Source: Streptomyces finlayi
GTDB taxonomy: Bacteria; Actinomycetota; Actinomycetes; Streptomycetales; Streptomycetaceae
Reading direction: 5' to 3'
NCBI RefSeq assembly: GCF_014216315.1
Contig: NZ_CP045702.1
Span: 4,898,001-4,962,000 of the forward strand
Length of the DNA: 64,000 nucleotides
Made by a program: the position numbers and the translations under genes. The notes below the pieces were generated by a model, which saw nothing but the letters and a program-made list of their open reading frames with translations, had not been told where the DNA came from and searched no databases. Shown here in pieces: positions 16,129 to 24,852 of this stretch. How positions within the stretch are numbered: the stretch's first letter is position 1; each line of letters starts with the position of its first letter.

Positions 16129-17744
16129 GCAACGACCCCAACGAACAGCAGGGGCAGCACGACCCGTACGCGCAGCAGTACGGCAGCTGGCAGCCGACCC
16201 CGCAGAGCGGCGAGTACGACGCCGAGGCGACGGCCTTCGTCCACCTGCCCCCGGAGGACCTGGCGAACGACCCGCTGGCCGCCCCCGGCCACGGATACGT
16301 ACCGCCGATGATCCTGCCGCTGACCCCGGCCGCGGGGCTGGATCAGGCGGGAACGGGCAGCTGGGTCGTCCGGACGCCGAACACGCAGACCTCCGACCCG
16401 CATGGCTCCGACCCGCATGGCTCCGACCCGCATGGCTCGGACCTACACGGCTCGGACCTGCACGGCTCCGACCTTTATGCGTCCGACCAGCGGACGCCGG
16501 GCCCGCGGAGCCCTGACGGGCCCGCGGAGGGCGAGCCCCCCGCGCCCTCCTCGGTGCACTGGCCGGACCCGAACCAGCAGCAGGAACACCGGGAGTACCC
16601 GGTCACCTCCTCCACGACGGCCCAGTGGGACTTCGCCGAGGTGACGACCGCCGCCGCCGAGCCCCCCGCGGGCTCCGGGGCGCCCGGTCACACCGGCCAG
16701 TGGACGATCCCGGTCGCGGACGGCGACCTCCCGGAGGAGTCCGGCGAGTTCGCGGCCTCCGCCCTGGCCTCGCAGTGGTACGCCGGCACGGACAAGGACC
16801 GGCCCGCCACACTGCCGGGCGGCGCCCCCGCACCGTGGGCGACGCCGCAGCCGGAGGAGGCCGAAGGCGCGCTCCCGGCCGCCGGGGACATGCCGTCGGG
16901 CACGGAGCTCCCGGAGGGCACCGAGGACGCGCAGGGCACGGAGGGCACGGAGGACGCGGAGGGAACGGAGGACGCGGAGGCCACGGATGTCACCGCAGCC
17001 CCCGCCCCCGACCCCACGCCCACGCCCACCCCCACGCCCGCCCCCGACGCCCAGCCGGAGGGCGACATCCCCGAGGCGACGCCGCCTCACCAGGACCCCG
17101 AGGTCCCGGCATACGCGTCCGGCACCGCTGCCACCCCCGTCACGGGCGCCGCGAGCGAGCACCCCTCCGCCTCGTACGTCCTGCACGTGAACGGCGCCGA
17201 CCGCCCGGTCAGCGACGCCTGGATCGGCGAGTCCCTCCTCTACGTGCTGCGCGAGCGCCTCGGCCTCGCCGGCGCCAAGGACGGCTGCTCGCAGGGCGAG
17301 TGCGGTGCCTGCAACGTCCAGGTGGACGGGCGTCTCGTCGCCTCCTGTCTGGTCCCCGCGGCCACCGCGGCGGGCAGCGAGGTCCGTACGGTCGAGGGTC
17401 TCGCCGTCGACGGCGAGCCGTCCGACGTGCAGCGGGCCCTGGTCGCGTGCGGAGCCGTCCAGTGCGGCTTCTGCATCCCCGGTATGGCCATGACCATCCA
17501 CGACCTCCTCGAGGGCAACCACGCGCCCTCCGAACTGGAGACGCGCCAGGCTCTGTGCGGCAACCTCTGCCGCTGCTCCGGCTACCGGGGAGTGCTCGAC
17601 GCGGTGGGCGAGGTGATCGCGGGCCGCGAGGCGAACGCCGAAGCGGCCGCGTCCGGGCCGGCCGACGAAGTGCGCATCCCGCACCAGGCGTCCCCGGGCG
17701 CCGGTAGTGTCCAGCCTCAGCCGCACGAGGGAGGCGACCTGTGA
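16125..17744 (+). CDS. molybdenum hydroxylase [2Fe-2S] subunit with long disordered N-terminal extension
   Basis: 539 residues. Only the last ~185 are the standard iron-sulphur subunit: plant-type cluster GCSQGECGACNVQVDG near residue 386, and the second cluster CGAVQCGFC ... CGNLCRCSGY. Normal subunits are about 160-200 residues. The first ~350 residues are Pro/Glu/Thr/Asp-rich and include six 15-bp repeat units. The extension stays in frame and is overlap-coupled on both sides, so it is probably expressed. Its role is unknown; tethering or secretion-independent scaffolding are guesses. Confidence 0.85.
   Translation: MSNDPNEQQGQHDPYAQQYGSWQPTPQSGEYDAEATAFVHLPPEDLANDPLAAPGHGYVPPMILPLTPAAGLDQAGTGSWVVRTPNTQTSDPHGSDPHGSDPHGSDLHGSDLHGSDLYASDQRTPGPRSPDGPAEGEPPAPSSVHWPDPNQQQEHREYPVTSSTTAQWDFAEVTTAAAEPPAGSGAPGHTGQWTIPVADGDLPEESGEFAASALASQWYAGTDKDRPATLPGGAPAPWATPQPEEAEGALPAAGDMPSGTELPEGTEDAQGTEGTEDAEGTEDAEATDVTAAPAPDPTPTPTPTPAPDAQPEGDIPEATPPHQDPEVPAYASGTAATPVTGAASEHPSASYVLHVNGADRPVSDAWIGESLLYVLRERLGLAGAKDGCSQGECGACNVQVDGRLVASCLVPAATAAGSEVRTVEGLAVDGEPSDVQRALVACGAVQCGFCIPGMAMTIHDLLEGNHAPSELETRQALCGNLCRCSGYRGVLDAVGEVIAGREANAEAAASGPADEVRIPHQASPGAGSVQPQPHEGGDL
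16392..16481 (+). repeat. six tandem 15-bp units inside the Fe-S subunit gene
   Basis: The first three units are identical (TCCGACCCGCATGGC); the next three diverge (TCGGACCTACACGGC and similar). They encode S-D-(P/L)-H-G type pentapeptides. The identical copies suggest recent slippage; unit number probably varies between strains. Confidence 0.9.
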
Positions 17745-17839
17745 GCCGCAAAAGCAGGACCGCCGCAATCCCGAGCGCGACCCCACCGGCCGACCACAGC
17801 TGCTGCCGCAGCGGGGCGAATGACAAGGAGGCGGCGTGA
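17741..17839 (+). CDS. 32-residue small ORF coupled at both ends inside the hydroxylase operon
   Basis: GTG 17741 overlaps the Fe-S subunit stop (GTGA), and the TGA at 17837 overlaps the GTG of the molybdenum subunit (GTGA). A good GGGAGG site lies upstream. The peptide starts MSRKSRTAAIPSATPP, contains a Cys-Cys pair near residues 21-22 and ends NDKEAA. Its codons are less GC3-biased than its neighbours, so it may serve only to carry ribosomes across the gap. No homology is recognised. Confidence 0.5.
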   Translation: MSRKSRTAAIPSATPPADHSCCRSGANDKEAA

Positions 17840-20178
17840 GCAGCGACGCAGCCACCGCGACCAGCGCCACCCGCACCACGTTCCCTGACACCACCGTTCT
17901 CGGCTCCGGCCCGGACCAGGAGACTCCCGCGCTCGGCCTGGGCGCCTCGCTCCCGCCCGCCGACGCCCGCGCGAAGACCGAGGGCACCTTCCCGTACGCG
18001 GCGGACCTCTGGGCCGAGGGACTGCTGTGGGCGGCCGTGCTCCGTTCACCGCACCCGCACGCCCGCATCCTGTCCATCGACACCTCGGCAGCGGCCGAGA
18101 TGCCGGGGGTACGGGCGGTCGTCACCCACCAGGACATCCCCGGGGACGGCTCCTACGGGCGTCTGGTCGTCGACCGCCCCGTGTTCGCCTCCGAGCTGGT
18201 GCGCCACCACGGTGAGCCCGTGGCCGCCGTCGCCGCGGACCACCCGGACACGGCACGCCTCGCCGCGGCGGCCATCGCCGTCGAGTACGAGGTCCTGGAA
18301 CCGGTCACCGACCCGGAGAAGGCGTTCGCCGCCGAACCCCTGCACCCCGACGGCAACCTCATCCGCCACATCCCGCTGCGTTACGGCGACCCGGACGCCG
18401 TGGGCGAGGTCATCGTCGAGGGCCTGTACCGCATCGGCCGCCAGGACCCCGCCCCGATCGGAGCCGAGGCCGGTCTGGCCGTGCCCCGCCCCGACGGCGG
18501 CGTGGAGATCTACACGGCCTCCACCGACCCGCACACCGACCGCGACCTGGCCGCCGCCTGCTTCGGCCTGGAGCCGGACCGGGTGAAGGTCGTCGTCACC
18601 GGTGTCCCCGGGGCGACCGGCGACCGTGAGGATCCCGGCTTCCAGATCCCGCTGGGCCTGCTCGCCCTGCGCACCGGCTGCCCGGTGAAACTGGTCGCCA
18701 CCCGCGAGGATTCCTTCCTCGGGCACGCCCACCGCCACCCGACGCTCCTGCGCTACCGCCACCACGCGGACGCCGAGGGCCGGCTGGTCAAGGTCGAGGC
18801 CCAGATCCTGCTCGACGCCGGCGCGTACGCCGACTCCTCGTCCGAGTCCCTCGCCGCCGCGGTCGCCTTCGCCTGCGGCCCGTACGTCGTCCCGCACGCC
18901 TTCATCGAGGGCTGGGCCGTCCGTACGAACAACCCGCCCTCCGGTCACGTACGCGGCGAGGGCGCGATGCAGGTCTGCGCGGCCTACGAGGGCCAGATGG
19001 ACAAGCTGGCGGCCAGGCTGGGCATCGACCCGGCCGAGCTCCGCCTCCGTAACGTGCTGTCCACGGGTGACATCCTGCCCACCAGCCAGACCGTGACGTG
19101 CCCGGCACCGGTCGCGGAACTGCTCAGGGCCGTACGGGACTTCCCGCTGCCCGCCCTGCCGAAGGACATCTCGCAGGACGACTGGCTGCTGCCCGGAGGC
19201 CCGGAAGGCGCGGGCGAGCCCGGGGCCGTGAGACGCGGAGTCGGTTACGCGCTCGGCATGGTCCACATGCTCGGCGCCGAGGGCGCGGACGAGGTCTCCA
19301 CGGCCACGGTCCGGGTGCACGACGGCATCGCCACGGTCATCTGCGCAGCGGTGGAAACCGGCCAGGGCTTCTCCACCCTCGCCCGGCAGATCGTGCAGGA
19401 GACCCTGGGCATCGAAGAGGTCCACGTGGCCGCGGTGGACACCGACCAGCCCCCGGCGGGCCCGGCGACGCACGGTCGTCACACCTGGGTCTCGGGCGGG
19501 GCCGTGGAGCGGGCCGCCAAGATGGTGCGCACCCAGCTCCTCCAGCCGCTGGCCCACCAGTTCGGCATGTCCACGGAGCTCCTCCAGATCGCCGACGGCA
19601 AGATCACCTCGTACGACGGGGTGCTGTCCACGACGGTCACGGAGGCCATGGACGGCAAGGAACTCTGGGCCACCGCCCAGTGCCGCCCCCACCCGACCGA
19701 ACCCCTCGACGAGTCCGGCCAGGGCGACGCGTTCGTCGGCCTCGCCTTCTGCGCGATCCGCGCGGTGGTGGACGTCGACATCGAGCTGGGTTCGATCCGG
19801 GTCGTCGAGATGGCGGTCGCCCAGGACGTGGGCCGCGTCCTGAACCCCGCCCAGCTGGCCGTCCGTATAGAGGCGGGCGTCACGCAGGGCATCGGCGCCG
19901 CCCTCACGGAGAACCTCCGCACCGCCCGTGGCTTGATCCGGCACCCCGACCTCACCGGCTACGCGCTTCCGACGGCCCTGGACGCACCGGACATTCGCAT
20001 CGTCAAACTCGTCGAGGAACGCGACGTGGTGGCCCCCTTCGGCGCCAAGGCCGCCTCTGCGGTACCGGTGGTGGCGTCCCCCGCGGCCGTCGCCTCAGCA
20101 GTCCGCTCGGCAACCGGCCGCCCGGTCAACCGCCTCCCGATCCGCCCACAGGCAGCGGTGGCAACACCCAAGGCATGA
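17836..20178 (+). CDS. molybdenum hydroxylase large (molybdopterin-binding) subunit
   Basis: 780 residues from GTG with AAGGAGG upstream. The N-terminal a/b-hammerhead domain (GTFPYAADLWAEGLLWAAVLRSPHPHARIL) is followed by the molybdopterin domain, with HVRGEGAMQVCAAYEGQMD near residue 372 and C-terminal GIGAALTENL and FGAKAASAVPVVASPAAVASAV. It carries the molybdenum site of a xanthine/aldehyde dehydrogenase-type heterotrimer with the two genes upstream. The substrate cannot be told from the sequence; purine use is one possibility. Confidence 0.88.
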   Translation: MSSDAATATSATRTTFPDTTVLGSGPDQETPALGLGASLPPADARAKTEGTFPYAADLWAEGLLWAAVLRSPHPHARILSIDTSAAAEMPGVRAVVTHQDIPGDGSYGRLVVDRPVFASELVRHHGEPVAAVAADHPDTARLAAAAIAVEYEVLEPVTDPEKAFAAEPLHPDGNLIRHIPLRYGDPDAVGEVIVEGLYRIGRQDPAPIGAEAGLAVPRPDGGVEIYTASTDPHTDRDLAAACFGLEPDRVKVVVTGVPGATGDREDPGFQIPLGLLALRTGCPVKLVATREDSFLGHAHRHPTLLRYRHHADAEGRLVKVEAQILLDAGAYADSSSESLAAAVAFACGPYVVPHAFIEGWAVRTNNPPSGHVRGEGAMQVCAAYEGQMDKLAARLGIDPAELRLRNVLSTGDILPTSQTVTCPAPVAELLRAVRDFPLPALPKDISQDDWLLPGGPEGAGEPGAVRRGVGYALGMVHMLGAEGADEVSTATVRVHDGIATVICAAVETGQGFSTLARQIVQETLGIEEVHVAAVDTDQPPAGPATHGRHTWVSGGAVERAAKMVRTQLLQPLAHQFGMSTELLQIADGKITSYDGVLSTTVTEAMDGKELWATAQCRPHPTEPLDESGQGDAFVGLAFCAIRAVVDVDIELGSIRVVEMAVAQDVGRVLNPAQLAVRIEAGVTQGIGAALTENLRTARGLIRHPDLTGYALPTALDAPDIRIVKLVEERDVVAPFGAKAASAVPVVASPAAVASAVRSATGRPVNRLPIRPQAAVATPKA

Positions 20179-20202
20179 CAGGCGCCTGACGGTGTGATCC
20201 GC

Positions 20203-20216
20203 GTTGCACGTGCAAC
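20203..20216. promoter_or_regulatory. perfect palindrome GTTGCACGTGCAAC upstream of the ESX-like cluster
   Basis: 14-bp palindrome about 80 bp before the first cluster gene. It shares GTTGCA/TGCAAC half-sites with the repeat before the ABC importer at 10142. Regulator unknown. Confidence 0.45.
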
Positions 20217-20294
20217 CCGGGGGTGCGGTCTGTCACTGATGCTGACTACAGTGATCTGTAAAGCTTCAGTCAGATGTACACGGGGGAGGGCACT

Positions 20295-20801
20295 GTGGCG
20301 AGCGACGCAGGGTCAGGAGCGGGACCGGCGCCGGGATGGCCGTTCGCGGGCATCTTCGATGTCGTACAGGACACAGTGGGTGACCTGTACACGGAGCTGC
20401 AGTCGTTCACGAAGTTCCGGGACCGCATCGACGAGCTCCTGCAGGACCTCAAGGCATCACCGGCCGACGCGAAGAAGGTGGGCGAGGACCGTGTCGCCCC
20501 AACCGAGTTCGGCGATGTGGCGTGGACCGAGGCCCAGGGGCTGTACGGATCGTACAAAACGGTCATCACCGAGCTGGAAAACCTCTCGAAGATGCTCTCG
20601 GACTCGATAGAGGGCATGGGTATCGCGGTTCTCGCGTCCCACAAGGGCTACGAGAACATGGACGAGGACATCCGCGCGCGCATGCGCGCTATCAGCGGCA
20701 GTACCGAGGAGCATTACGGCGGCGAGTACGTGCCGGATGAGCCTTCGGCGAAGTCGGCGGAGCCGACGCCGACGCCGCAGGAAACCTCCGCGGACTTCTG
20801 A
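20295..20801 (+). CDS. helical ESX-associated protein (unknown function)
   Basis: 168 residues from GTG 20295, preferred over ATG 20274 because GGGGGAGGG sits at the right distance. Largely alpha-helical, with a WTEAQGLYGSYKTVITELENLS stretch around residue 76. The C-terminal 30 residues are Pro/Thr/Glu-rich. It precedes a WXG protein and a mycosin in one operon-like run, so it is probably a chaperone, co-secreted partner or substrate of a type VII system. I recognise no named family. Confidence 0.6.
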   Translation: MASDAGSGAGPAPGWPFAGIFDVVQDTVGDLYTELQSFTKFRDRIDELLQDLKASPADAKKVGEDRVAPTEFGDVAWTEAQGLYGSYKTVITELENLSKMLSDSIEGMGIAVLASHKGYENMDEDIRARMRAISGSTEEHYGGEYVPDEPSAKSAEPTPTPQETSADF

Positions 20802-20858
20802 TGGCGACGTTCTGTGGCGGGGTAGGGGTACGGGCAGAGGTAGGGACGGGGGAACGGG

Positions 20859-22325
20859 ATGCCTAGGACATCGTTCGAGGACATGTCGCACGAGCGGATG
20901 CTCAGGTGGCTCGACCAGACCAACAGCGGGGCTGTGCAGGGCGCGGCCGACCGCTTGTTGAGCGCGTCCACGGAAATCAAGAAGATCGCGGAGGACTTGA
21001 AGATCCGTCCGCAGATCGTGGAGTGGAAGGGCGAGGGCGCCAACGCGTTCCGAACCTGGACCGCGGACCTGGCCAACGCGACCTTGCGCCTCGCCGAGTA
21101 CAGCGAGGGCGCGTCGAAGCGGCTGGCCGAGGCGTCCGACGCGATCGCCCTGGCCCAGATGGCGATTCCCCGCACGCACGCCGGCGCACAGGCGAACCTG
21201 GACGCGGCGCTCGCGGCGCGGAACGACCCGGATGCATCGGCGGTGGCCCGGACGTCGGCGGAGACGCTGATCGCCGGGAAGGAAGCGAACCGCCAAGAAG
21301 CTGCCCAGGTGATGAAGAGGCTCTCGGAGGCATACGAGCTGTCGAGCGACCGGATCACGGGCATGGACGTGCCCAAGTTCCCGCCGCCGCCGGAGGCGTT
21401 CGTGCCGAACGCGGATCAATACGACAGCACTGGCGGTGGAGACTACAGCCGTACGGGCGGAGCGATCGGCGGAACCGCCGGCGGTGTCGCGGGCGGTCCC
21501 GCGGCGTATGCGAGAGAAGCCGAATCGGCAGGTGGCGGCGTAGCGGTGACGCCCGGATTGGTGCAGTCGCCCTCTTCTTCAGGCACCATGCCGCGTTCCG
21601 TGGATATGGAGATCGACAGCGTAGCCACGCTGCCGGACGCTCCGGCCATTCCTTCGGCGACTCCGCCGAGCATGCCGGGCGGGGGGAAGGCCGATGGCGG
21701 TTTGCCGTCGGTGATCGGGGGCGCCCCGCCGATTGTCGCGCGTGGCCCCGGCCAGCCGCCCACGGCTGTTGGCGGAGGTAAGTCGACAGGTACTTCGCGC
21801 CTGCCCGTGTCCCCCGCGACCGGCAGGACTTCCGGCCCCGGGCCCATCGGCCGACCGTCCGGGCAGAGCGGAATCGTCGGTGGCCGCCCGGTCCCACAGT
21901 CGTCGGGCAGGCCGATGGTGGGACTTCCCCGCGGCACCGTGATCGGTGGCGAGGGAACCCATGGCGGCCGTGCACCCATGGGGCACGGCCCGGGCATGGG
22001 GGGTCCCACCGGTGGTCAGAACGGCATGATGGGCGGTCGCCGTCTGGCGGGTGAGACCGGCGGAATCGTGGGTGGCCGTCCGCAGCAGCAGGGGGCCACC
22101 AGCGGCCGTCCGTTCACGCCGGGAGGCAGTGGCCTGGTCAGGGGCGGGGGCTCGCCTCAGAGTGCTCGTGGCGCAGGTCCGGTGGGCCGTGGGGGAGCAC
22201 TCAATCCTCAGCGTCCGGGGGACTCGCGCCGTGAGGCAAGGGGCGAGAGGCCGGACTACCTCACGGAGGATGAGGAGACCTGGCAACAGAACGGTCGCCG
22301 CATCGTGCCGCCGGTCGTCGACTGA
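20859..22325 (+). CDS. WXG/PPE-like protein with Gly/Pro-rich C-terminus
   Basis: 488 residues. The N-terminal ~175 residues are helical with a W-K-G turn at 56-58 (EWKGEGANAF), the mark of WXG100/PPE helical hairpins exported by type VII secretion. Residues from about 185 onward are low-complexity Gly/Pro/Ser with recurring GGRP-type motifs, ending in an acidic YLTEDEETW segment. The layout resembles PPE-like substrates of streptomycete ESX loci. The adjacent mycosin supports a type VII context. Confidence 0.75.
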   Translation: MPRTSFEDMSHERMLRWLDQTNSGAVQGAADRLLSASTEIKKIAEDLKIRPQIVEWKGEGANAFRTWTADLANATLRLAEYSEGASKRLAEASDAIALAQMAIPRTHAGAQANLDAALAARNDPDASAVARTSAETLIAGKEANRQEAAQVMKRLSEAYELSSDRITGMDVPKFPPPPEAFVPNADQYDSTGGGDYSRTGGAIGGTAGGVAGGPAAYAREAESAGGGVAVTPGLVQSPSSSGTMPRSVDMEIDSVATLPDAPAIPSATPPSMPGGGKADGGLPSVIGGAPPIVARGPGQPPTAVGGGKSTGTSRLPVSPATGRTSGPGPIGRPSGQSGIVGGRPVPQSSGRPMVGLPRGTVIGGEGTHGGRAPMGHGPGMGGPTGGQNGMMGGRRLAGETGGIVGGRPQQQGATSGRPFTPGGSGLVRGGGSPQSARGAGPVGRGGALNPQRPGDSRREARGERPDYLTEDEETWQQNGRRIVPPVVD

Positions 22326-22351
22326 GTACTAGGAACTAGTAAAGGAATCGC

Positions 22352-23710
22352 ATGCGGATCAGCAGGAACGTCAACTGGGGAGCTGCTCGCCCAGGAACCG
22401 TGGCTTCGGTAGTTTTGGGGCTGCTGCTGATCGGGGCCGTACCTGCTCGTGCGGACTCGGTGCGTTCCGATCAGTGGCATCTCGACAGCATGCAGGCTGA
22501 GGAGATGTGGGAGACGAGTACCGGTGAGAACGTGACCGTTGCAGTCATCGACTCCGGCGTCGATCCCTCCAACCCGGACCTGCTCGGCCAGGTGCTCAAG
22601 GGGAAAGACCTGGCGCTCACTTCGCCTGGCGACGAACACGTCGACTACGACGGTCACGGAACCGGAATGGCAGGGCTGATCGCCGGTACAGGACAGTCGG
22701 GCGGGGGTGACGGCGCGTTCGGGCTTGCGCCGGGAGCCAAGATCCTTCCTATTCGTATGACGGACGACACCGGAAAGGTCAACGGGGCAACCGGAAGCAA
22801 GAATTTCAATGACGACCTCACGAAGGGTATTCGGTACGCCGCGGACAATGGCGCCAAGGTCATCAATGTCTCCTCTGGGGATTTGGTAGGTTCGCCACAG
22901 CTCGCCGATGCGGTGAAGTACGCCCTTCAGAAGGGATCGTTGATCTTCGCTGCTGTCGGAAATACTGCCGAGTCGGGAAATCCGATGCGGTATCCGGCAG
23001 GAACTCCCGGCGTGGTTGGCGTGGCATCCGTCGGTAGGGATGGCAAGAGAGCCGATTACTCGCAGTACGGGACTCAGGTCGATCTCGCCGCACCGGGTGT
23101 CGACATGGTCCAAGCCTGCGGTGGGAAAACGGGTCTATGTAAGACCACCGGCACCAGTGACGCCTCAGCTATCGCCTCTGCCTCCGCCGCACTCATCTGG
23201 TCCCAGCACCCCGACTGGACCAACAACCAGGTCCTGCGCGTCCTCCTGAACACGGCAGGCGGCCCGAACAACGGTGCCGAGCGCACCGACTACGTCGGAC
23301 ACGGCATCGTCCGCCCCCGCATCGCCCTGAAGACCCCGGGCGACCCCGGTCCCGCCGACGTCTACCCGCTCCCCGACCTCGCCGCAGCCGAGTCGGCGAA
23401 GCCGTCCGCAAAGCCGACGCCGACCAAGGGCGGCTCCGAGGCGGATGAGGACGAGACCCCGGCCGTCGCTGCCCCCGCCACCGACGACGAGAGCGGCAAC
23501 GCAGCGCTCTGGATCGGCCTTGGTGTCGGAGCCGCTGCCCTGATCGGTGGTGCGGTAGCCGTCGCAGCCGCACGCTCCCGCCGCCGCACCGCCGCCCCCA
23601 CCCCGCCCCCGTACCAGCAGGCGCCCCACCCGGCCTACGCCCCGCCCCACGGAACCCCCGGCGCCCGGCCCCCGTACGGCGGCCCGCCGTCCCAGGACCC
23701 CCGCGTCTGA
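22352..23710 (+). CDS. mycosin-type S8 serine protease (MycP-like)
   Basis: 452 residues: signal peptide to about residue 35, subtilisin domain with catalytic Asp67 (VIDSGVD), His102 (DGHGTGMAG) and Ser269 (GTSDASAIAS), Pro/Thr linker, a C-terminal membrane span near 383-405 (ALWIGLGVGAAALIGG) and an Arg/Pro-rich tail. This is the domain order of mycosins, which stabilise and process at ESX/type VII systems. The first ~750 bp are visibly less GC-biased than the flanks. No EccB/C/D/E genes are nearby. Confidence 0.9.
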   Translation: MRISRNVNWGAARPGTVASVVLGLLLIGAVPARADSVRSDQWHLDSMQAEEMWETSTGENVTVAVIDSGVDPSNPDLLGQVLKGKDLALTSPGDEHVDYDGHGTGMAGLIAGTGQSGGGDGAFGLAPGAKILPIRMTDDTGKVNGATGSKNFNDDLTKGIRYAADNGAKVINVSSGDLVGSPQLADAVKYALQKGSLIFAAVGNTAESGNPMRYPAGTPGVVGVASVGRDGKRADYSQYGTQVDLAAPGVDMVQACGGKTGLCKTTGTSDASAIASASAALIWSQHPDWTNNQVLRVLLNTAGGPNNGAERTDYVGHGIVRPRIALKTPGDPGPADVYPLPDLAAAESAKPSAKPTPTKGGSEADEDETPAVAAPATDDESGNAALWIGLGVGAAALIGGAVAVAAARSRRRTAAPTPPPYQQAPHPAYAPPHGTPGARPPYGGPPSQDPRV

Positions 23711-23737
23711 GCGGAGTTGTGCAGGGGAAGTCGAGGC

Positions 23738-23780
23738 TTGCGGAGGCTGCGTAGCGTCCCACGCAACGCAGCCTCCGCAA
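23738..23780 (+). terminator. terminator after the mycosin gene
   Basis: A perfect 15-bp stem, TTGCGGAGGCTGCGT with ACGCAGCCTCCGCAA, around a 13-base loop. Confidence 0.8.
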
Positions 23781-23966
23781 CCACTTACAACCGCCCCCAA
23801 GGGGTTCTGTCGGTCCGAGCAGGAGGCACTTGTCTGGTCTGCGGGCAGATCGAGAACACGAGCTTCGCGATCGACTCGATCCCCCGGCGGGCGTAGGGTG
23901 CGGCGGCGCGGGTGCCCTCGCATAAGTTGGCCGTCTCATCCGACGCACCGCGACGAGGATCAGCCC

Positions 23967-24494
23967 ATGCCCAGCAGCACCAGGATCCGCCTGATCGAGC
24001 CCACCGACGCCGCTCCGATAGCCGCGCATCGGGTGCGGGACTTCGAGGCTTTCCGGCCGTGGGAACCGGCCCAGCCGGCCGACTTCTTCACCCCGGAGGG
24101 CCAGGCGGAGCGGATCGACGGCCTGCTGGCCGGATACCGGGCCGGCGCGGTCTGGCCGGGCGTGGTACTCGCCGACGACCAGGTGATCGGGCAGGTCACC
24201 GTCGGAGGCATCCTGCCGCAGCCGCACCTGCGCCGCGGCTCCGTCGGATACTGGATCGCCGGCGTCGCCCAGAATCAGGGGCACGCCGGGCACGCCGTCG
24301 GGCTTGTACTCCGGGTGATGACGGACGAACTCGGGTTGCACCGCGCCGAGGCGTCCACCAATCTGGAGAATCTGCCGTCGCAGCGGGTGTTGCGCCACAA
24401 CGGGTTCAGTCCGTACGGCGTCGCGCACTCCTCGATCTTTCTCGACGGGAGCTGGCGGGACGGGCTGCTGTGGGAGCGGATCCTCAGCGACTAG
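23967..24494 (+). CDS. GNAT-family N-acetyltransferase (RimJ/RimL type)
   Basis: 175 residues from ATG 23967 with GAGGAT upstream. Acetyltransf_3 features: IRLIEPTDAAPIAAHRVRDFE at the start, VGYWIAGVAQNQGHAGHAV (acetyl-CoA region) in the middle and ASTNLENLPSQRVLRHNGF near the end. Substrate unknown; relatives acetylate ribosomal protein N-termini or small amines. It is convergent with another acetyltransferase gene, with a gene relic between them. Confidence 0.88.
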   Translation: MPSSTRIRLIEPTDAAPIAAHRVRDFEAFRPWEPAQPADFFTPEGQAERIDGLLAGYRAGAVWPGVVLADDQVIGQVTVGGILPQPHLRRGSVGYWIAGVAQNQGHAGHAVGLVLRVMTDELGLHRAEASTNLENLPSQRVLRHNGFSPYGVAHSSIFLDGSWRDGLLWERILSD

Positions 24495-24640
24495 CCTCGC
24501 CGCCGCCCGCCTCACCCGCGGTGGGCGCCGCCTCCGCCTGCGGATCTCGGCGACCTGGCCCTGGAGACACGAACTGGCCACGGCTTTCCACCGCCTCGCC
24601 CGCACTGCCCTGACCGGTTGGCTGACCCCCGCCCCCGCCC

Positions 24641-24835
24641 ACCGTCGTGGAGCGTCGCGAGAGGGACGGCCGGATCAAGCTGCACCAGGCCGACGACCAC
24701 CTCGCCTCCGGTGCGGCGGGTGGCGCGCTCTGGGGACATCGGGCTGCTGTTTCAGGCGCCGTCTCGGCGCGGCCATGGGCGCGCGGCCGCAGGTGGGGCC
24801 GTCACGGACACAGGGGCCGGCGAAGCCCGGTGCCG
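24641..24835 (+). pseudogene. frameshifted remnant of a DUF1269 membrane protein gene
   Basis: One frame reads TVVERRERDGRIKLHQADDH ending in GAAGGALWG; a neighbouring frame continues DIGLLFQAPS ... AAAGGAVTDTGAG. Together they follow the DUF1269 pattern (KLHQ, GG-x-WG, GLLF, GALSG). There is no start region and at least one frameshift, so it is a relic between the two acetyltransferase genes. The identification is from pattern memory of the family. Confidence 0.5.
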
Positions 24836-24852
24836 CCTTCCGGGTGCGTGCC

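Noticed and set aside
16980..17060. Pro-rich repeats (ACGCCCACGCCC) as a CRISPR or minisatellite
   Set aside because: They are in-frame Thr-Pro codons of the Fe-S subunit extension without spacer structure.
23781..23940. Possible minus-strand coding piece (IESIAKLVFSICPQT)
   Set aside because: About 45 codons without start, ribosome binding site or recognisable family.
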